This document shows positions 1-7,992 of a stretch of 64,000 bases of DNA, piece after piece (positions within the stretch are counted from its first letter, which is position 1; each line of letters begins with the position of its first letter). The notes beneath the pieces are model-generated. The model had not been told where the DNA came from. It did not search any database and saw nothing but the letters and a program-made list of their open reading frames with translations. A program made the translations under genes and the position numbers. The stretch comes from Parafrankia irregularis (lineage in GTDB: Bacteria; Actinomycetota; Actinomycetes; Frankiales; Frankiaceae), in assembly GCF_001536285.1 (NCBI RefSeq), contig NZ_FAOZ01000006.1, positions 1 to 64,000 of the forward strand. The letters are read 5' to 3'.

Positions 1-105
1 GACCAGGAACCGCTTCCCCAGATCCAGGCCGGCCGCCCGCAGGTAGATGACCTCGTCCTTGACGTCCTGCCGGCCCAACGCCGCCCCCTTCGACCCGATG
101 ACCAT
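1..105 (-). CDS. Probable IS110-family transposase, N-terminal fragment cut by the window edge
   Basis: Reading the minus strand from the ATG at 105 gives 35 codons open to the window edge. The end of the peptide, around AAGLDLGKRFLV, resembles the first acidic strand (D-x-G-K) of the DEDD transposase domain at the start of IS110/IS116/IS902 enzymes. The rest of the gene lies outside the window, so the assignment depends on one motif plus composition. The start is uncertain: I see no strong ribosome site. A 7-base inverted repeat (94-100 and 113-119) flanks the start codon. If correct, a mobile element borders the carotenoid region. Confidence 0.45.
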   Translation of the reverse strand, partial: MVIGSKGAALGRQDVKDEVIYLRAAGLDLGKRFLV

Positions 106-523
106 CGGTGGACATCGGGTCGCCTGGAGAGACCAGGGAACGGGCGAATCTGACACACGTGCTCCCGGCAGCCGCCAGGGGCGGCTGCCATGGCACAAAC
201 CGTAGTCCCGGAACCGGCCTCCATCGCCAGCCTTGCTTCACGAGCTCACCGGCATCACAGAATCACCGGCTTACCAGGCGACCCGGCCCTATTTTTCCCT
301 GCATCCGTGGAGGCCAGCGCAGCGGCCTGGCGACCCTTGCTCGGTAGCAGCGCCTACGGCTGCGACAGCCGGCAGCGGCAGCGGCAGGCGACAGCAGCTG
401 CCTGAAGCCACGGCTCGAAGCGTGGAGGATTTCGGCCGGTCCGCCAACAGGATCCTCAGGCCTTGCCCGGCAGCAGCGCCAGCCACGGCGGCAACGGCCC
501 TGGCGGCGGTCGGTGGAGGAGGC
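106..523. repeat. Gene-poor stretch with a degenerate direct repeat
   Basis: I find no credible gene here. Two related segments start with GTGGAGG (about 306 and 422) and continue to a shared core: CCTTGCTCGGTAGCAGCGCC near 335 and CCTTGCCCGGCAGCAGCGCC near 461. A third GTGGAGG lies near 512 without the core. The pattern suggests decayed direct repeats of roughly 100 bases, possibly linked to the neighbouring transposase fragment. Alignment was by eye. Confidence 0.3.
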
Positions 524-1015
524 TCAGCGACCCTGTTTCCTGGTTCGCTCGACCTGGGCGACGAAGGCGGCTGTTGCACGCCGGTTCCGGAGCACGTGCA
601 GCGTCGCGTCAACCGCCTGATCCGTGACTGCCTTCAGCAGGAGCGGTCGGCTCCGGTGCCGCCACGACCAGAGCCAGAGCCAGAAGTCGAGCCGCTCCCG
701 GGAACGGCGCAGAGCTCGCCAGGCGCAGAGCCAGAAGGAGTAGTCAAGCAGGATGATGGTGTCTGCTCGGCGGAGGCGGACACCGAGGACATCGTAGGGG
801 CCGAGGTCGCCATCCATGATCCACTGTTCGGCCCGGGCGAGCCCGGCCTGGACGGTGGCCCACTCCTCGGGTGAGGTCGCTTCAAGGCCCGGACCCCAGA
901 AGTGCTTGTCCAGCTCGATGACGGGAAGTCCGGTGACCGTGCCGAGGGTGATTGCCAGGGTTGACTTCCCCGCGCCGCCACGGCCGAGGATGGCGACACG
1001 TTCCATGGTCGTCAT
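524..1015 (-). CDS. Small P-loop NTPase, adenylate kinase / topology-modulation-like
   Basis: This 163-residue protein has a Walker A loop (LGRGGAGKST, residues about 8-17) right after the first beta strand. It is followed by VIELDKHFW, as in the FlaR-like or 'topology modulation' adenylate-kinase relatives, where an acidic/aromatic segment follows the P-loop. An ILLDYS strand around residue 86 would serve as Walker B. The arginine/tryptophan-rich part after it fits a lid. The ATG at 1015 (MTTMERVAI) is chosen because it sits just before the P-loop strand; ATGs at 1039 and 1006 are alternatives. It is divergent from the carotenoid genes. Substrate unknown; a nucleoside or small-molecule kinase is likely. 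Confidence 0.65.
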   Translation of the reverse strand: MTTMERVAILGRGGAGKSTLAITLGTVTGLPVIELDKHFWGPGLEATSPEEWATVQAGLARAEQWIMDGDLGPYDVLGVRLRRADTIILLDYSFWLCAWRALRRSRERLDFWLWLWSWRHRSRPLLLKAVTDQAVDATLHVLRNRRATAAFVAQVERTRKQGR

Positions 1016-1063
1016 GGTGGCAGAGCAGATCGGCCGCACCGGTCACGCGCCGGCCGACAGGCG

Positions 1064-2005
1064 ATGGAGGCGGTGACGGGCTGCATGTTCGTCACCTTCG
1101 ACCTCTGGCATGTCCCGAGGCGCCGGGCAGCTCAGGCGGCGGCCCGCATGGCGCTCGACCGTCCACGGCTGCGGCAGGCGTCCGGCCTGACCTTCAGCAG
1201 GCTGCTGGGTACCGGCGGCGGCCGCCGTTTCACCCCTCTCGACGCCGACCCGTCCCGGTGGGCTCTGCTGGCCGTGTGGGACACACCCGCGGCGGCGCGG
1301 GCGTTCGAGCGTTCGAGCACGATCCGCGCCTGGGCGCGGCTGGCCGACGAGCGCTGGCGGGTCGACCTGCGTCCGCTGCACTCCCGAGGGCTGTGGTCAG
1401 GGCAGGCACCGTTCGGGCCACATCCCGGCGCCGGCTCGGGTCGCCCACCGGTACACGACCGCCACGACGCACCGGTGGCCGCGCCGGCAGGCGACGCACC
1501 AGCGGGCGACACGCCGGCGCGTGACACGCCTGTGGTGGCCCTCACCCGGGCCCGGCTCGCGCCGCGGCGGGCCGCGCTCTTCTGGCGCGCCGTACCGCCG
1601 GTGGCGGCGGAACTCCGCGACGCCGACGGGCTGCTGTTCACCGCCGGTATCGGCGAGGCCCCGATCGGCTACCAGGGCACCTTCAGCGTGTGGCGGGACA
1701 GCGCCGCCCTGCGCGCCTTCGCCTACCAGGGGCGGGCCCACGCGGCGGTCGTCCAACGAACTCCCCGGGAGCGCTGGTACGCGGAGGAGCTGTTCGCCCG
1801 TTTTGCCGTGCTCGGCTCACACGGGACGGTCCGGGGCACGGACCCCTGCGCAGACCGCCCCTGCGCAGACCACCTCGGGGCGACGGCACGACTGCCGACG
1901 GCACATGTGACCGATGACGCGACGGAGCGCGGCGGGGAGCACACAGACGAGCATGGGGCGGATGCTCCGCGCACACCCGACGCCGCTGATGGCGGGTCGC
2001 AATAG
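1064..2005 (+). CDS. crtA: CrtA-like carotenoid monooxygenase (spheroidene monooxygenase family)
   Basis: CrtA enzymes insert a keto group at C-2 of acyclic carotenoids. The protein shows two related halves, as in the family: residues about 8-110 (FSRLLGTGGGRRFTP, then WALLAVWDTPAAARAF) and about 155-255 (TRARL, FW-x-AVPPV, TAGIGEAPIGYQGTFSVW, FAYQGRAH, then WYAEELFARF). An Ala/Asp-rich linker joins them and the last ~45 residues are low complexity. The start is uncertain: ATG at 1064, GTG at 1073 or ATG at 1085 (MFVTFDLW). The GGAGG at 1066-1070 fits none of them ideally. The gene heads a same-strand carotenoid set. Ketolase or hydroxylase activity is inferred from the family. Confidence 0.75.
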   Translation: MEAVTGCMFVTFDLWHVPRRRAAQAAARMALDRPRLRQASGLTFSRLLGTGGGRRFTPLDADPSRWALLAVWDTPAAARAFERSSTIRAWARLADERWRVDLRPLHSRGLWSGQAPFGPHPGAGSGRPPVHDRHDAPVAAPAGDAPAGDTPARDTPVVALTRARLAPRRAALFWRAVPPVAAELRDADGLLFTAGIGEAPIGYQGTFSVWRDSAALRAFAYQGRAHAAVVQRTPRERWYAEELFARFAVLGSHGTVRGTDPCADRPCADHLGATARLPTAHVTDDATERGGEHTDEHGADAPRTPDAADGGSQ

Positions 2006-2096
2006 CACTGTTCGCCAGACCGGTCCCCGCCGACGGGCAACGAGTGTCCGCGGCGCGTTATCGTCGGATGGCCCGGTGCGACAGGAGGCGAGGCTC

Positions 2097-2708
2097 GTGA
2101 CCGACGTCCGGATCGTGCGGTGGTCACCGGCTCGGATGCGGGCTCGGCTTGACGACGTGATCGGCGTCTACAAGGCGGCTTTTCTCGACGAGCACGAGGA
2201 CGACCCGGTGCGGGCCGCGCGGGACCGCGCGACCCACGCCCGACGCCACTTCGACCGCGGTGACCTGCGCGCCGTCGTCGCGCTCACGCCGGACGACCAG
2301 GTCGTCGGCATGACCTACGGGCTGCCCGGCAAGGTCGGCCAGTGGTGGCACGACGTGGTCGCCGCAGCACTCCCGCCCGACGACGCCGTCCGTTGGCTCG
2401 CGGACTGCATGGAGGTGGTCGAGCTCCACGTGCTGCCCGGCTACCAGGGTCGCCGGATCGGCCGTGACCTGCTACAGGAGCTGCTGCGCGACGTCCCGCA
2501 GCGCACGGCGGCGCTGTCCGCGCTCGAACTGCCCGGCAGTCGCGCCCGCCGCCTGTACGCCAGCGAGGGCTTCGTGCCCTTGCTGTCGCACTTCCGCTTT
2601 CCCGGCAGCTACACCGAGTACGCCGTGCTCGGTAAGGATCTGTCCGGGCCGGCTGTCCGTACCTCGTCCGCGCAGACCACAACCGGGCAACCGGCCCAGG
2701 TGCCTTGA
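2097..2708 (+). CDS. GNAT-family N-acetyltransferase
   Basis: This is a 203-residue acetyltransferase. The GNAT motif A is clear: VVELHVLPGYQGRRIGRDLL (residues about 109-128) carries the Q-x-x-G-x-G/A-type pyrophosphate loop for acetyl-CoA. The following ARRLYASEGFVPL is motif B. The GTG at 2097 is preferred because AGGAGG at 2083-2088 sits 8 bases upstream; a longer in-frame ATG at 1914 overlaps the previous gene and lacks such a site. It ends overlapping the next gene by 3-4 bases, so it is probably translated with the carotenoid genes. The acceptor is unknown. A role in pigment modification is possible but unsupported. Confidence 0.85.
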   Translation: MTDVRIVRWSPARMRARLDDVIGVYKAAFLDEHEDDPVRAARDRATHARRHFDRGDLRAVVALTPDDQVVGMTYGLPGKVGQWWHDVVAAALPPDDAVRWLADCMEVVELHVLPGYQGRRIGRDLLQELLRDVPQRTAALSALELPGSRARRLYASEGFVPLLSHFRFPGSYTEYAVLGKDLSGPAVRTSSAQTTTGQPAQVP

Positions 2709-3661
2709 GCCGGTCGGCACCAACCGGCTCCGACCCGCACCGTCCCGGCCCACAGCACACCGGCCCCAGGCTTCGTCGTGGGGTGGTGTGGCGTTCCCGC
2801 GTCTCCCGCCCAGCCTGGCCGGGCGGCAGCACCGCGCTGCCCTGGCTGGCGGCAGCGGCGACCATCGGGCTCCAGATCTGCTATCCCCTGATGTCAGGGG
2901 ATCAACGCGCAACCGTCACCGTGCTCTCCGTGTTGGCCTTCTGCACCGCGTCGGTAGGCGCCGCCGCAGCCGCGCACGGCCTCGGCCGGGCGGCAGCAGC
3001 GGCGTCCGTGGCGAGCGCGACCGGCCTGATCGCCGAGTCGGTCGGTGTCCACACCGGCTGGCCGTTCGGGGACTACACCTACGGCGGAGCGCTCGGCCCG
3101 AAGCTGCTCGCAGTCCCGGTCGTGGTCCCGCTCGCGTGGACGATGATGGGCCTGCCGGCACTGGCCCTCGGCCACCGTTGCGCCGCCCGCCTGCGTGCCG
3201 GAGCAGGCGCCGGCACGCGATGGGCCGTGACGGCGCTGGTCGGCGGCGCCACCCTCACCGCCTGGGACTTCTTCCTCGACCCTCAGATGGTGGCCGAAGG
3301 CTACTGGTCGTGGTCGTCCGGTGGTCCCGCGATCAACGGCATCCCGGTGAGCAACGCCGCCGGATGGATGCTGGTGGGAACCGTCCTCACCGGCGCACTC
3401 GCCGCGCTGCCCGACCGCGCGACCGCCAGCCGCACAGCCGCCGGTGGCACAGGCACCGGTGGCACAGGCACCGACCGGTTGCCTATGACGCTGCTGGGCT
3501 GGACCTACCTCTCCTCGGTGCTGGCCAACCTGGCCTTCTTCGGGCGTCCCGGGGTCGCCCTGGTCGGCGGGGTGGCGATGGGCGTCCTCCTCGGGCTCGG
3601 CGTGCTGCCAGGCCGCCGTGGCGCCGCCCATGGCGGGAACCTGGCACGCTCCGATGCGTGA
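2705..3661 (+). CDS. cruF: CruF-like carotenoid 1,2-hydratase (membrane protein)
   Basis: This 318-residue integral membrane protein matches the carotenoid biosynthesis family DUF422. It includes CruF, the 1',2'-hydratase of gamma-carotene, and the haloarchaeal bisanhydrobacterioruberin hydratase. Visible hallmarks are GVHTGWPFGDYTYGG, LAWTMMGLPA, TAWDFFLDPQMV and GYWSW, with about seven hydrophobic segments. The long N-terminal tail is polar and proline/arginine-rich. The TTG at 2705 overlaps the stop of the GNAT gene; GTG at 2783 is an alternative closer to the first membrane span. The stop overlaps the next start (GTGA at 3658), the arrangement seen for cyanobacterial cruF-cruG pairs. Confidence 0.85.
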   Translation: MSRSAPTGSDPHRPGPQHTGPRLRRGVVWRSRVSRPAWPGGSTALPWLAAAATIGLQICYPLMSGDQRATVTVLSVLAFCTASVGAAAAAHGLGRAAAAASVASATGLIAESVGVHTGWPFGDYTYGGALGPKLLAVPVVVPLAWTMMGLPALALGHRCAARLRAGAGAGTRWAVTALVGGATLTAWDFFLDPQMVAEGYWSWSSGGPAINGIPVSNAAGWMLVGTVLTGALAALPDRATASRTAAGGTGTGGTGTDRLPMTLLGWTYLSSVLANLAFFGRPGVALVGGVAMGVLLGLGVLPGRRGAAHGGNLARSDA

Positions 3662-4866
3662 GCACAGGCCGGACCAGGAGACGACAGGCAGAGCACCACA
3701 TCACGCCTTCCCCACCACGGGCGGTGGCCCGGGCTGTGGCACGTTCCGGCGCCGTCGGCGCGCTGGTCGTCGCAGCCCACACGGCGGTGAACGCGTGGCT
3801 GCTGCGCGACCCGGCGGCCAGTGTCCCCGTCCGGGAGCGCGTCAGCGTGGTGCTGCCGGTGCGGGACGAGGCCGACCGGGTGCACACCTGTCTGACGGCC
3901 CTGCTCGCCTCCCGGGACGTCTCCGACCTCGAGGTGCTCGTCTACGACGACCAGTCGTCCGACGGGACGGACACGATCGTGCGCAAGCTGGCCGCCGAGG
4001 ACCCACGCCTGCGGGTCCTGACCGGGCCCGAACCGGGACCCGGCTGGCTGGGAAAGCCGCACGCCTGCGCCCGAGCCGCCCGCGAGGCCACCGGCACCGT
4101 GATCGTCTTCGTCGACGCGGACGTCACGGTGGCACCGCACGGGGTGGCCCGCGCCGTCGGCCTCCTGCGCGGCACCGGACTCGACCTCGTCTCGCCCTAC
4201 CCCCGCCAGCTCGCCGTCTCGGTGCCCGAACGGCTCGTCCAGCCGCTCCTGCAGTGGTCGTGGCTGGCGCTGCTGCCACTGCGCGCCGCGGAACGCTCCG
4301 CGCGGCCGTCGCTGACCGCGGCCAACGGCCAGTTCCTGTGCGTGGACGCGGCGGCCTACACCCGGGCCGGCGGGCATGCGGCCGTGCGTGGCGCGGTCCT
4401 CGACGACCTGGCACTGCTGCGTGCGGTCAAACGCTCCGGCGGGCGGGGGGTGGTGGCCGACGGCACCGATCTCGCGACCACCTGGATGTACGACGGCTGG
4501 GCGCCGCTGCGTGACGGCTACGCCAAATCGCTGTGGGCGGCGGGCGGGAGCCCCGCCGCCAGTCTGGGGCAGCTGGCCGGCCTGGGCTGGCTGTTCGTCG
4601 TTCCGGCCGTGGCCGCCCTGCGCGGCTCCCGGCTCGGTCTGGCCGGCTATCTGGCCGGGGTGGCGGGCCGGGTCGTCGCGGCCCGGCGCACCGGCAGCCG
4701 CAGCTGGCCGGACGCACTGGCCCACCCGGTGTCCGTGGGTCTGCTGGGCCAGCTCACCGCGCTGTCGTGGTGGCGGCGCTGGCGGGGCACCGCCCGCTGG
4801 AAGGGACGCCTCCTCGACGGGCCCGTCCACCGGACGTCCGCTGGACGGACCTTCGACCGACCTTGA
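3658..4866 (+). CDS. cruG: Family 2 glycosyltransferase, carotenoid glycosyltransferase (CruG-like)
   Basis: This 402-residue GT-A enzyme probably adds a sugar to the hydroxyl created by the CruF-like hydratase. Motifs: VVLPVRDEADRV (residues about 62-74), DDQSSDG (nucleotide-sugar loop), VFVDADVTV (DxD, about 144-152), and AANGQFLCVD with LDDLALLR, typical of this carotenoid/hopanoid GT2 group. C-terminal hydrophobic stretches suggest membrane attachment. The GTG start at 3658 overlaps the TGA of the previous gene. A far longer open frame begins upstream at 2464, but that part is the shadow of the two genes before it. The nature of the sugar cannot be read from the sequence. Confidence 0.8.
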   Translation: MSTGRTRRRQAEHHITPSPPRAVARAVARSGAVGALVVAAHTAVNAWLLRDPAASVPVRERVSVVLPVRDEADRVHTCLTALLASRDVSDLEVLVYDDQSSDGTDTIVRKLAAEDPRLRVLTGPEPGPGWLGKPHACARAAREATGTVIVFVDADVTVAPHGVARAVGLLRGTGLDLVSPYPRQLAVSVPERLVQPLLQWSWLALLPLRAAERSARPSLTAANGQFLCVDAAAYTRAGGHAAVRGAVLDDLALLRAVKRSGGRGVVADGTDLATTWMYDGWAPLRDGYAKSLWAAGGSPAASLGQLAGLGWLFVVPAVAALRGSRLGLAGYLAGVAGRVVAARRTGSRSWPDALAHPVSVGLLGQLTALSWWRRWRGTARWKGRLLDGPVHRTSAGRTFDRP

Positions 4867-4945
4867 GGCGGTGAGGTTCGCACTCCACGAACGCGGGCGG
4901 AGCTCCGAGGACCCGTGTGCCTGCCAGCCCGGTTTGACGAGTCGC

Positions 4946-4993
4946 AAGAGTGAACGGTTTTGGTCGTGCCAACGGCCAAAACCGTTCACTCTT
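4946..4993. repeat. Perfect 18-base inverted repeat in a 287-base intergenic gap
   Basis: AAGAGTGAACGGTTTTGG (4946-4963) and its exact complement (4976-4993) flank a 12-base loop. The arms are AT-richer than the surroundings and imperfect similarity continues outward for some bases. It lies about 80 bases after the glycosyltransferase stop and 160 bases before the next desaturase. There is no T tract. It could be a terminator, an operator or a small mobile repeat. The rest of 4867-5153 holds nothing else that I recognise. Confidence 0.8.
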
Positions 4994-5153
4994 ACTGGTC
5001 GCCAGGCGAATCCATGCCCCCTCTTGAGGCGAATTGTCGGCGCTGCGCGGCGGCGCGGAATCCGCGATGCGTGGCCGGGTGGGTGGAGTTCGGATTCCGT
5101 CGGACAGAGCGACCAGAACAGAGGGGACGGGGCCCGCGCATAGGGTCGACCAC

Positions 5154-6707
5154 GTGGCAACGGTGGTCGTGGTCGGAGCGGGTGTCGGCGGGCTCGCCGC
5201 AGCCGCCCGGCTGGCCGCCGCCGGCCACTGGGTCACCGTGTGCGAGGCCGCCGACCAGATCGGCGGCAAGCTCGGCTGGTACGAACGCGACGGCTACGGA
5301 TTCGACACCGGCCCCTCCCTGCTGACCATGCCCGAGGTCTTCGAGGACCTGTTCGCCGCCACCGGCGGCCCGTTCGGCGACGTCCTCACCCTGCGCCGTC
5401 TGGACCCGATCGCCTCCTACCGTTTCGCCGACGGCACCGTGCTGGACGCACACGCCGACGAAGCCGCGTTCCTCGCCGCTCTGGACGAGCGTCTCTCCCC
5501 CGGGGCCGGCGACGAATGGCGCCGTCTGGACGATCGGGCCCGACGTGTCTGGGGGGTGTCGGAGCAGCCGTTCCTGCGCAGCCCGGTGTCCCTGCGGGCG
5601 CTGGCCTGGATGGCCGTGCGCAGGCCGGGCGCGCTGGCGACCGTCGCGCCCGCCTCCACGTTGCGCGGGCTCGGTCGCCGCCACCTCACCGACCCACGGC
5701 TGCGCATGATGCTGGAGCGCTACGCGACCTACACCGGATCGGATCCGCGGCGCGCTCCCGCGGCCCTGGTCACGGTGCCGCACGTCGAGCGCCGGTTCGG
5801 TGGCTGGTACATCCCGGGTGGGCTGCGTCTGCTCGGGCACGCGATCGCCGCGCGGGCGACCGAGCGAGGGGCGGTGATCCGCACCGGAACCCCGGTCGCG
5901 CGGATCTCGCTGACCCCCGGCGGGCGGGTGGACGGCGTCCGTCTCACCGACGGTGTCGTGCTGCCGGCCGACGTCGTCGTCTCCAATGTCGACGCGACGC
6001 GTCTCTACGACGGTGCGCCTCCGTCCGCGGAACATCCGGGGCGGCGGGGCACCCGACCGCTCGTCGAGCATCCGCCCAGCCGCCGACGGGTGCGCCGGCT
6101 CGCGCCCTCGTTGTCGGGCTTCGTCCTGCTGTTGGCGCTGCGGGGCCGGACGCCCGGGCTGGCCCATCACAACGTGCTGTTCCCCGCCGACTACGACGCC
6201 GAGTTCGACGCCGTCTTCGGTGGCAGGCTGCCGTGGGACCCCACCATCTACATAGCGTCACCGGACGACCCCGCCACCGCCCCTCCCGGTGACGAGGCCT
6301 GGTTCGTGCTGGTCAACGCCAGCCCCCACAGCGCCTCGGGTAGCTCGGGCAGCCCAGGCGGTGGGGCAGAGGTGCGCGCTGGCCTGGACTGGGACCGACC
6401 TGGCCTCGTCGACGCCTACGCCCGCCGGATCCTCGACGTTCTCGCCGCCCGCGGCCTCGATGTCCGCGCGCGGGTGCGCTGGTACCAGACGATCTCCCCG
6501 GCCGATCTGGCCCGCCGGACGGGTGCTCCGGGCGGCTCGATCTACGGTGTCTCCTCCAACGGACCTCGGTCGGCCTTCCTGCGGCCTCGCAACCAGTCCC
6601 CGGTTCCGGGGCTGTTCCTGGTCGGTGGCTCCGCCCACCCCGGCGGGGGCCTGCCACTCGTCACCCTCTCCGCGAAAATCGTCACCGATCTGGTCGGGCC
6701 GGCCTGA
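5154..6707 (+). CDS. crtD: Carotenoid desaturase of the CrtI/CrtD family
   Basis: This FAD-dependent amine-oxidase-fold enzyme has 517 residues. The N-terminus has the dinucleotide-binding motif VVVGAGVGGLAAAARLAAAG, then GGKLGWYERDGYGFDTGPSL (residues about 35-54), a CrtI-family signature. The C-terminus has VPGLFLVGGSAHPGGGLPLV, the second FAD contact. The ending is closer to CrtD-type 3,4-desaturases of acyclic hydroxy-carotenoids than to the true CrtI in this window (11703-13223), hence the tentative symbol. The GTG at 5154 is chosen because it directly precedes the FAD motif; an ATG at 5034 in the same frame is less likely. Together with the CruF-like and CrtA-like genes it suggests processing of a 1-hydroxy acyclic carotenoid. 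Confidence 0.8.
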   Translation: MATVVVVGAGVGGLAAAARLAAAGHWVTVCEAADQIGGKLGWYERDGYGFDTGPSLLTMPEVFEDLFAATGGPFGDVLTLRRLDPIASYRFADGTVLDAHADEAAFLAALDERLSPGAGDEWRRLDDRARRVWGVSEQPFLRSPVSLRALAWMAVRRPGALATVAPASTLRGLGRRHLTDPRLRMMLERYATYTGSDPRRAPAALVTVPHVERRFGGWYIPGGLRLLGHAIAARATERGAVIRTGTPVARISLTPGGRVDGVRLTDGVVLPADVVVSNVDATRLYDGAPPSAEHPGRRGTRPLVEHPPSRRRVRRLAPSLSGFVLLLALRGRTPGLAHHNVLFPADYDAEFDAVFGGRLPWDPTIYIASPDDPATAPPGDEAWFVLVNASPHSASGSSGSPGGGAEVRAGLDWDRPGLVDAYARRILDVLAARGLDVRARVRWYQTISPADLARRTGAPGGSIYGVSSNGPRSAFLRPRNQSPVPGLFLVGGSAHPGGGLPLVTLSAKIVTDLVGPA

Positions 6708-6726
6708 CACACCCCGCTGGCAGGCC

Positions 6727-7461
6727 TCATCCGCCGGTCTCACCTGGCGCGGGTGCGCTCGGCCCCGGCACGTCCGGGGCAGCGGCTGTCAACGCCCCGT
6801 GCACCGACAGGAGGTACTGGACCAGCCCGACCGCGCACACCGTGAGAGTCGCGGCGGCGCCCGCCGATGCGGCCGCTCCCGCGTGCGCCGGCAGCAGCCC
6901 CGCCGCCGCCAGGCCGACAGCCGCGAGAATGATCCTGGTCGGACGCTCCCCGACCGTGACGACACCGATCTCGCCATGACCGGCCCCGGCCGCACGGGCG
7001 CGCAGATACTCGAGCATCAGGGCAGCGGCACCCGCCGCGGCCACCAGCTCGCCCGGCGCGCCGACCAGCCAGAACGCGACCAGGTAGCCGATGTCGCAGA
7101 CCCGGTCCGTGGCCGAGTCGAGCAGATAGCCCCAGGCCGTCACCCTGCGCCGCAGGATGGCAACCGCACCGTCGAGGTTGTCCAGAAGCCCGCTGAGGAT
7201 CACCACCACCGGGCAGACCAGCACCCAACGGGCCCCCGCCCATGCGGCGGGAATCACCGGCGCGGCGGCGACCACCGTCGCCGCCGTCACCGCTCCCGGC
7301 GCCACGCCCGCCGCGGCCAGTGGCCTGGCCAGGAGATATGTCAGCCCAAGCCAGAAACGGACCATCCCAGAGCCTGTCCGGGGGTCGTACCCACCGTGCA
7401 ACGCGGCCCATTCGACCAGGTAGGTCTCTCGATCAGGAACTCGGGTACGCACGTCATCCAT
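6727..7461 (-). CDS. CDP-alcohol phosphatidyltransferase family membrane protein
   Basis: This 244-residue multispanning protein has the family motif in variant form. DNLDGAVAILRRRVTAWGYL followed by LDSATD fits D-x2-D-G-x2-A-R-x8-G-x3-D-x3-D except that the arginine is isoleucine. All four aspartates are present (around residues 94-120). Such enzymes exchange the CMP of a CDP-alcohol for another alcohol at the membrane. The ATG at 7461 (MDDVRTRVP) avoids overlap with the divergent gene at 7487. Convergent with the desaturase, 19 bases between stops. Substrate unknown; the lost arginine may reduce or change activity. Confidence 0.75.
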   Translation of the reverse strand: MDDVRTRVPDRETYLVEWAALHGGYDPRTGSGMVRFWLGLTYLLARPLAAAGVAPGAVTAATVVAAAPVIPAAWAGARWVLVCPVVVILSGLLDNLDGAVAILRRRVTAWGYLLDSATDRVCDIGYLVAFWLVGAPGELVAAAGAAALMLEYLRARAAGAGHGEIGVVTVGERPTRIILAAVGLAAAGLLPAHAGAAASAGAAATLTVCAVGLVQYLLSVHGALTAAAPDVPGPSAPAPGETGG

Positions 7462-7486
7462 CGTGCCCGCGCCGTAGAGTTCCGTC

Positions 7487-7738
7487 GTGGTATCCGACCA
7501 GCCGACCGGTGTCGTCGAGTCCATTGAGGATTTGGACCCGGATCACGCTTTCAGCGCCCATCGCGACCAGGTGGTCCTCGCCGTGCGAATCACCCAGGTG
7601 TTCAACACTCTCGATCTCGGTCTGGTTACCGCCGTGGTCGACGCGGCGAACCACGCCGGATTCGCTCTCGTGCGGGAGCAGACGTTCCGCGACGAATGGC
7701 TACTCTGCGTTTTTGACGCCTACGAGGACCAGGACTGA
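7487..7738 (+). CDS. Hypothetical acidic 83-residue protein
   Basis: I do not recognise this small protein. It begins at GTG 7487, is rich in Asp/Glu/Val, and has a hydrophobic pattern compatible with one compact alpha/beta domain (QVVLAVRITQVFNTLDLGLV, then DEWLLCVFDAYEDQD at the end). There is no signal peptide or membrane segment. Codon usage resembles the neighbours. It is divergent from the CDP-alcohol phosphatidyltransferase with only 25 bases between chosen starts, so the two promoters must overlap. It is followed by a repeat-rich, hairpin-forming gap. Confidence 0.6.
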   Translation: MVSDQPTGVVESIEDLDPDHAFSAHRDQVVLAVRITQVFNTLDLGLVTAVVDAANHAGFALVREQTFRDEWLLCVFDAYEDQD

Positions 7739-7819
7739 GCCGAATCGACACCCGGAGCTCGGTACCGCCGCGCTGGCAGACCCGGCCGGCGCGCCCACTT
7801 CGCCCGCTCCGGGCGCGCC

Positions 7820-7870
7820 GGACCGGGCCGAGGCTCGGCCGGATCGGGCCGAGGCTCGGCCGGATCGGGC
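7820..7870. repeat. Tandem 21-base repeat, each unit holding a small hairpin
   Basis: Two adjacent 21-base units (7820-7840 and 7841-7861, one mismatch) and part of a third fill the gap between two convergent genes. Each unit contains GGCCGAG-G-CTCGGCC, a 7-base stem with a one-base centre. Position between convergent stops suggests terminator-like structures, but there is no T tract. The remaining gap (7739-7992) shows nothing else. Confidence 0.65.
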
Positions 7871-7992
7871 TGGCAGCGGATGGGGTCGGCGGCGGATCGG
7901 GCGGAGCCAGGCCGGGTGGCTGGCGCGCCTGACCGCCGACGCCCCTGGGCGGCCGGCGGCCGGCCGCTCCGTCGTTGCGCTGTCGGCCGGTT

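Noticed and set aside
2464-3657. N-terminal extension of the glycosyltransferase frame
   Set aside because: This part is the shadow of the GNAT and CruF-like genes; the GTG at 3658 with stop-start overlap is the real start.
3505-5160. 551-codon minus-strand open frame
   Set aside because: It is antisense to the glycosyltransferase and hydratase and has no recognisable motif.
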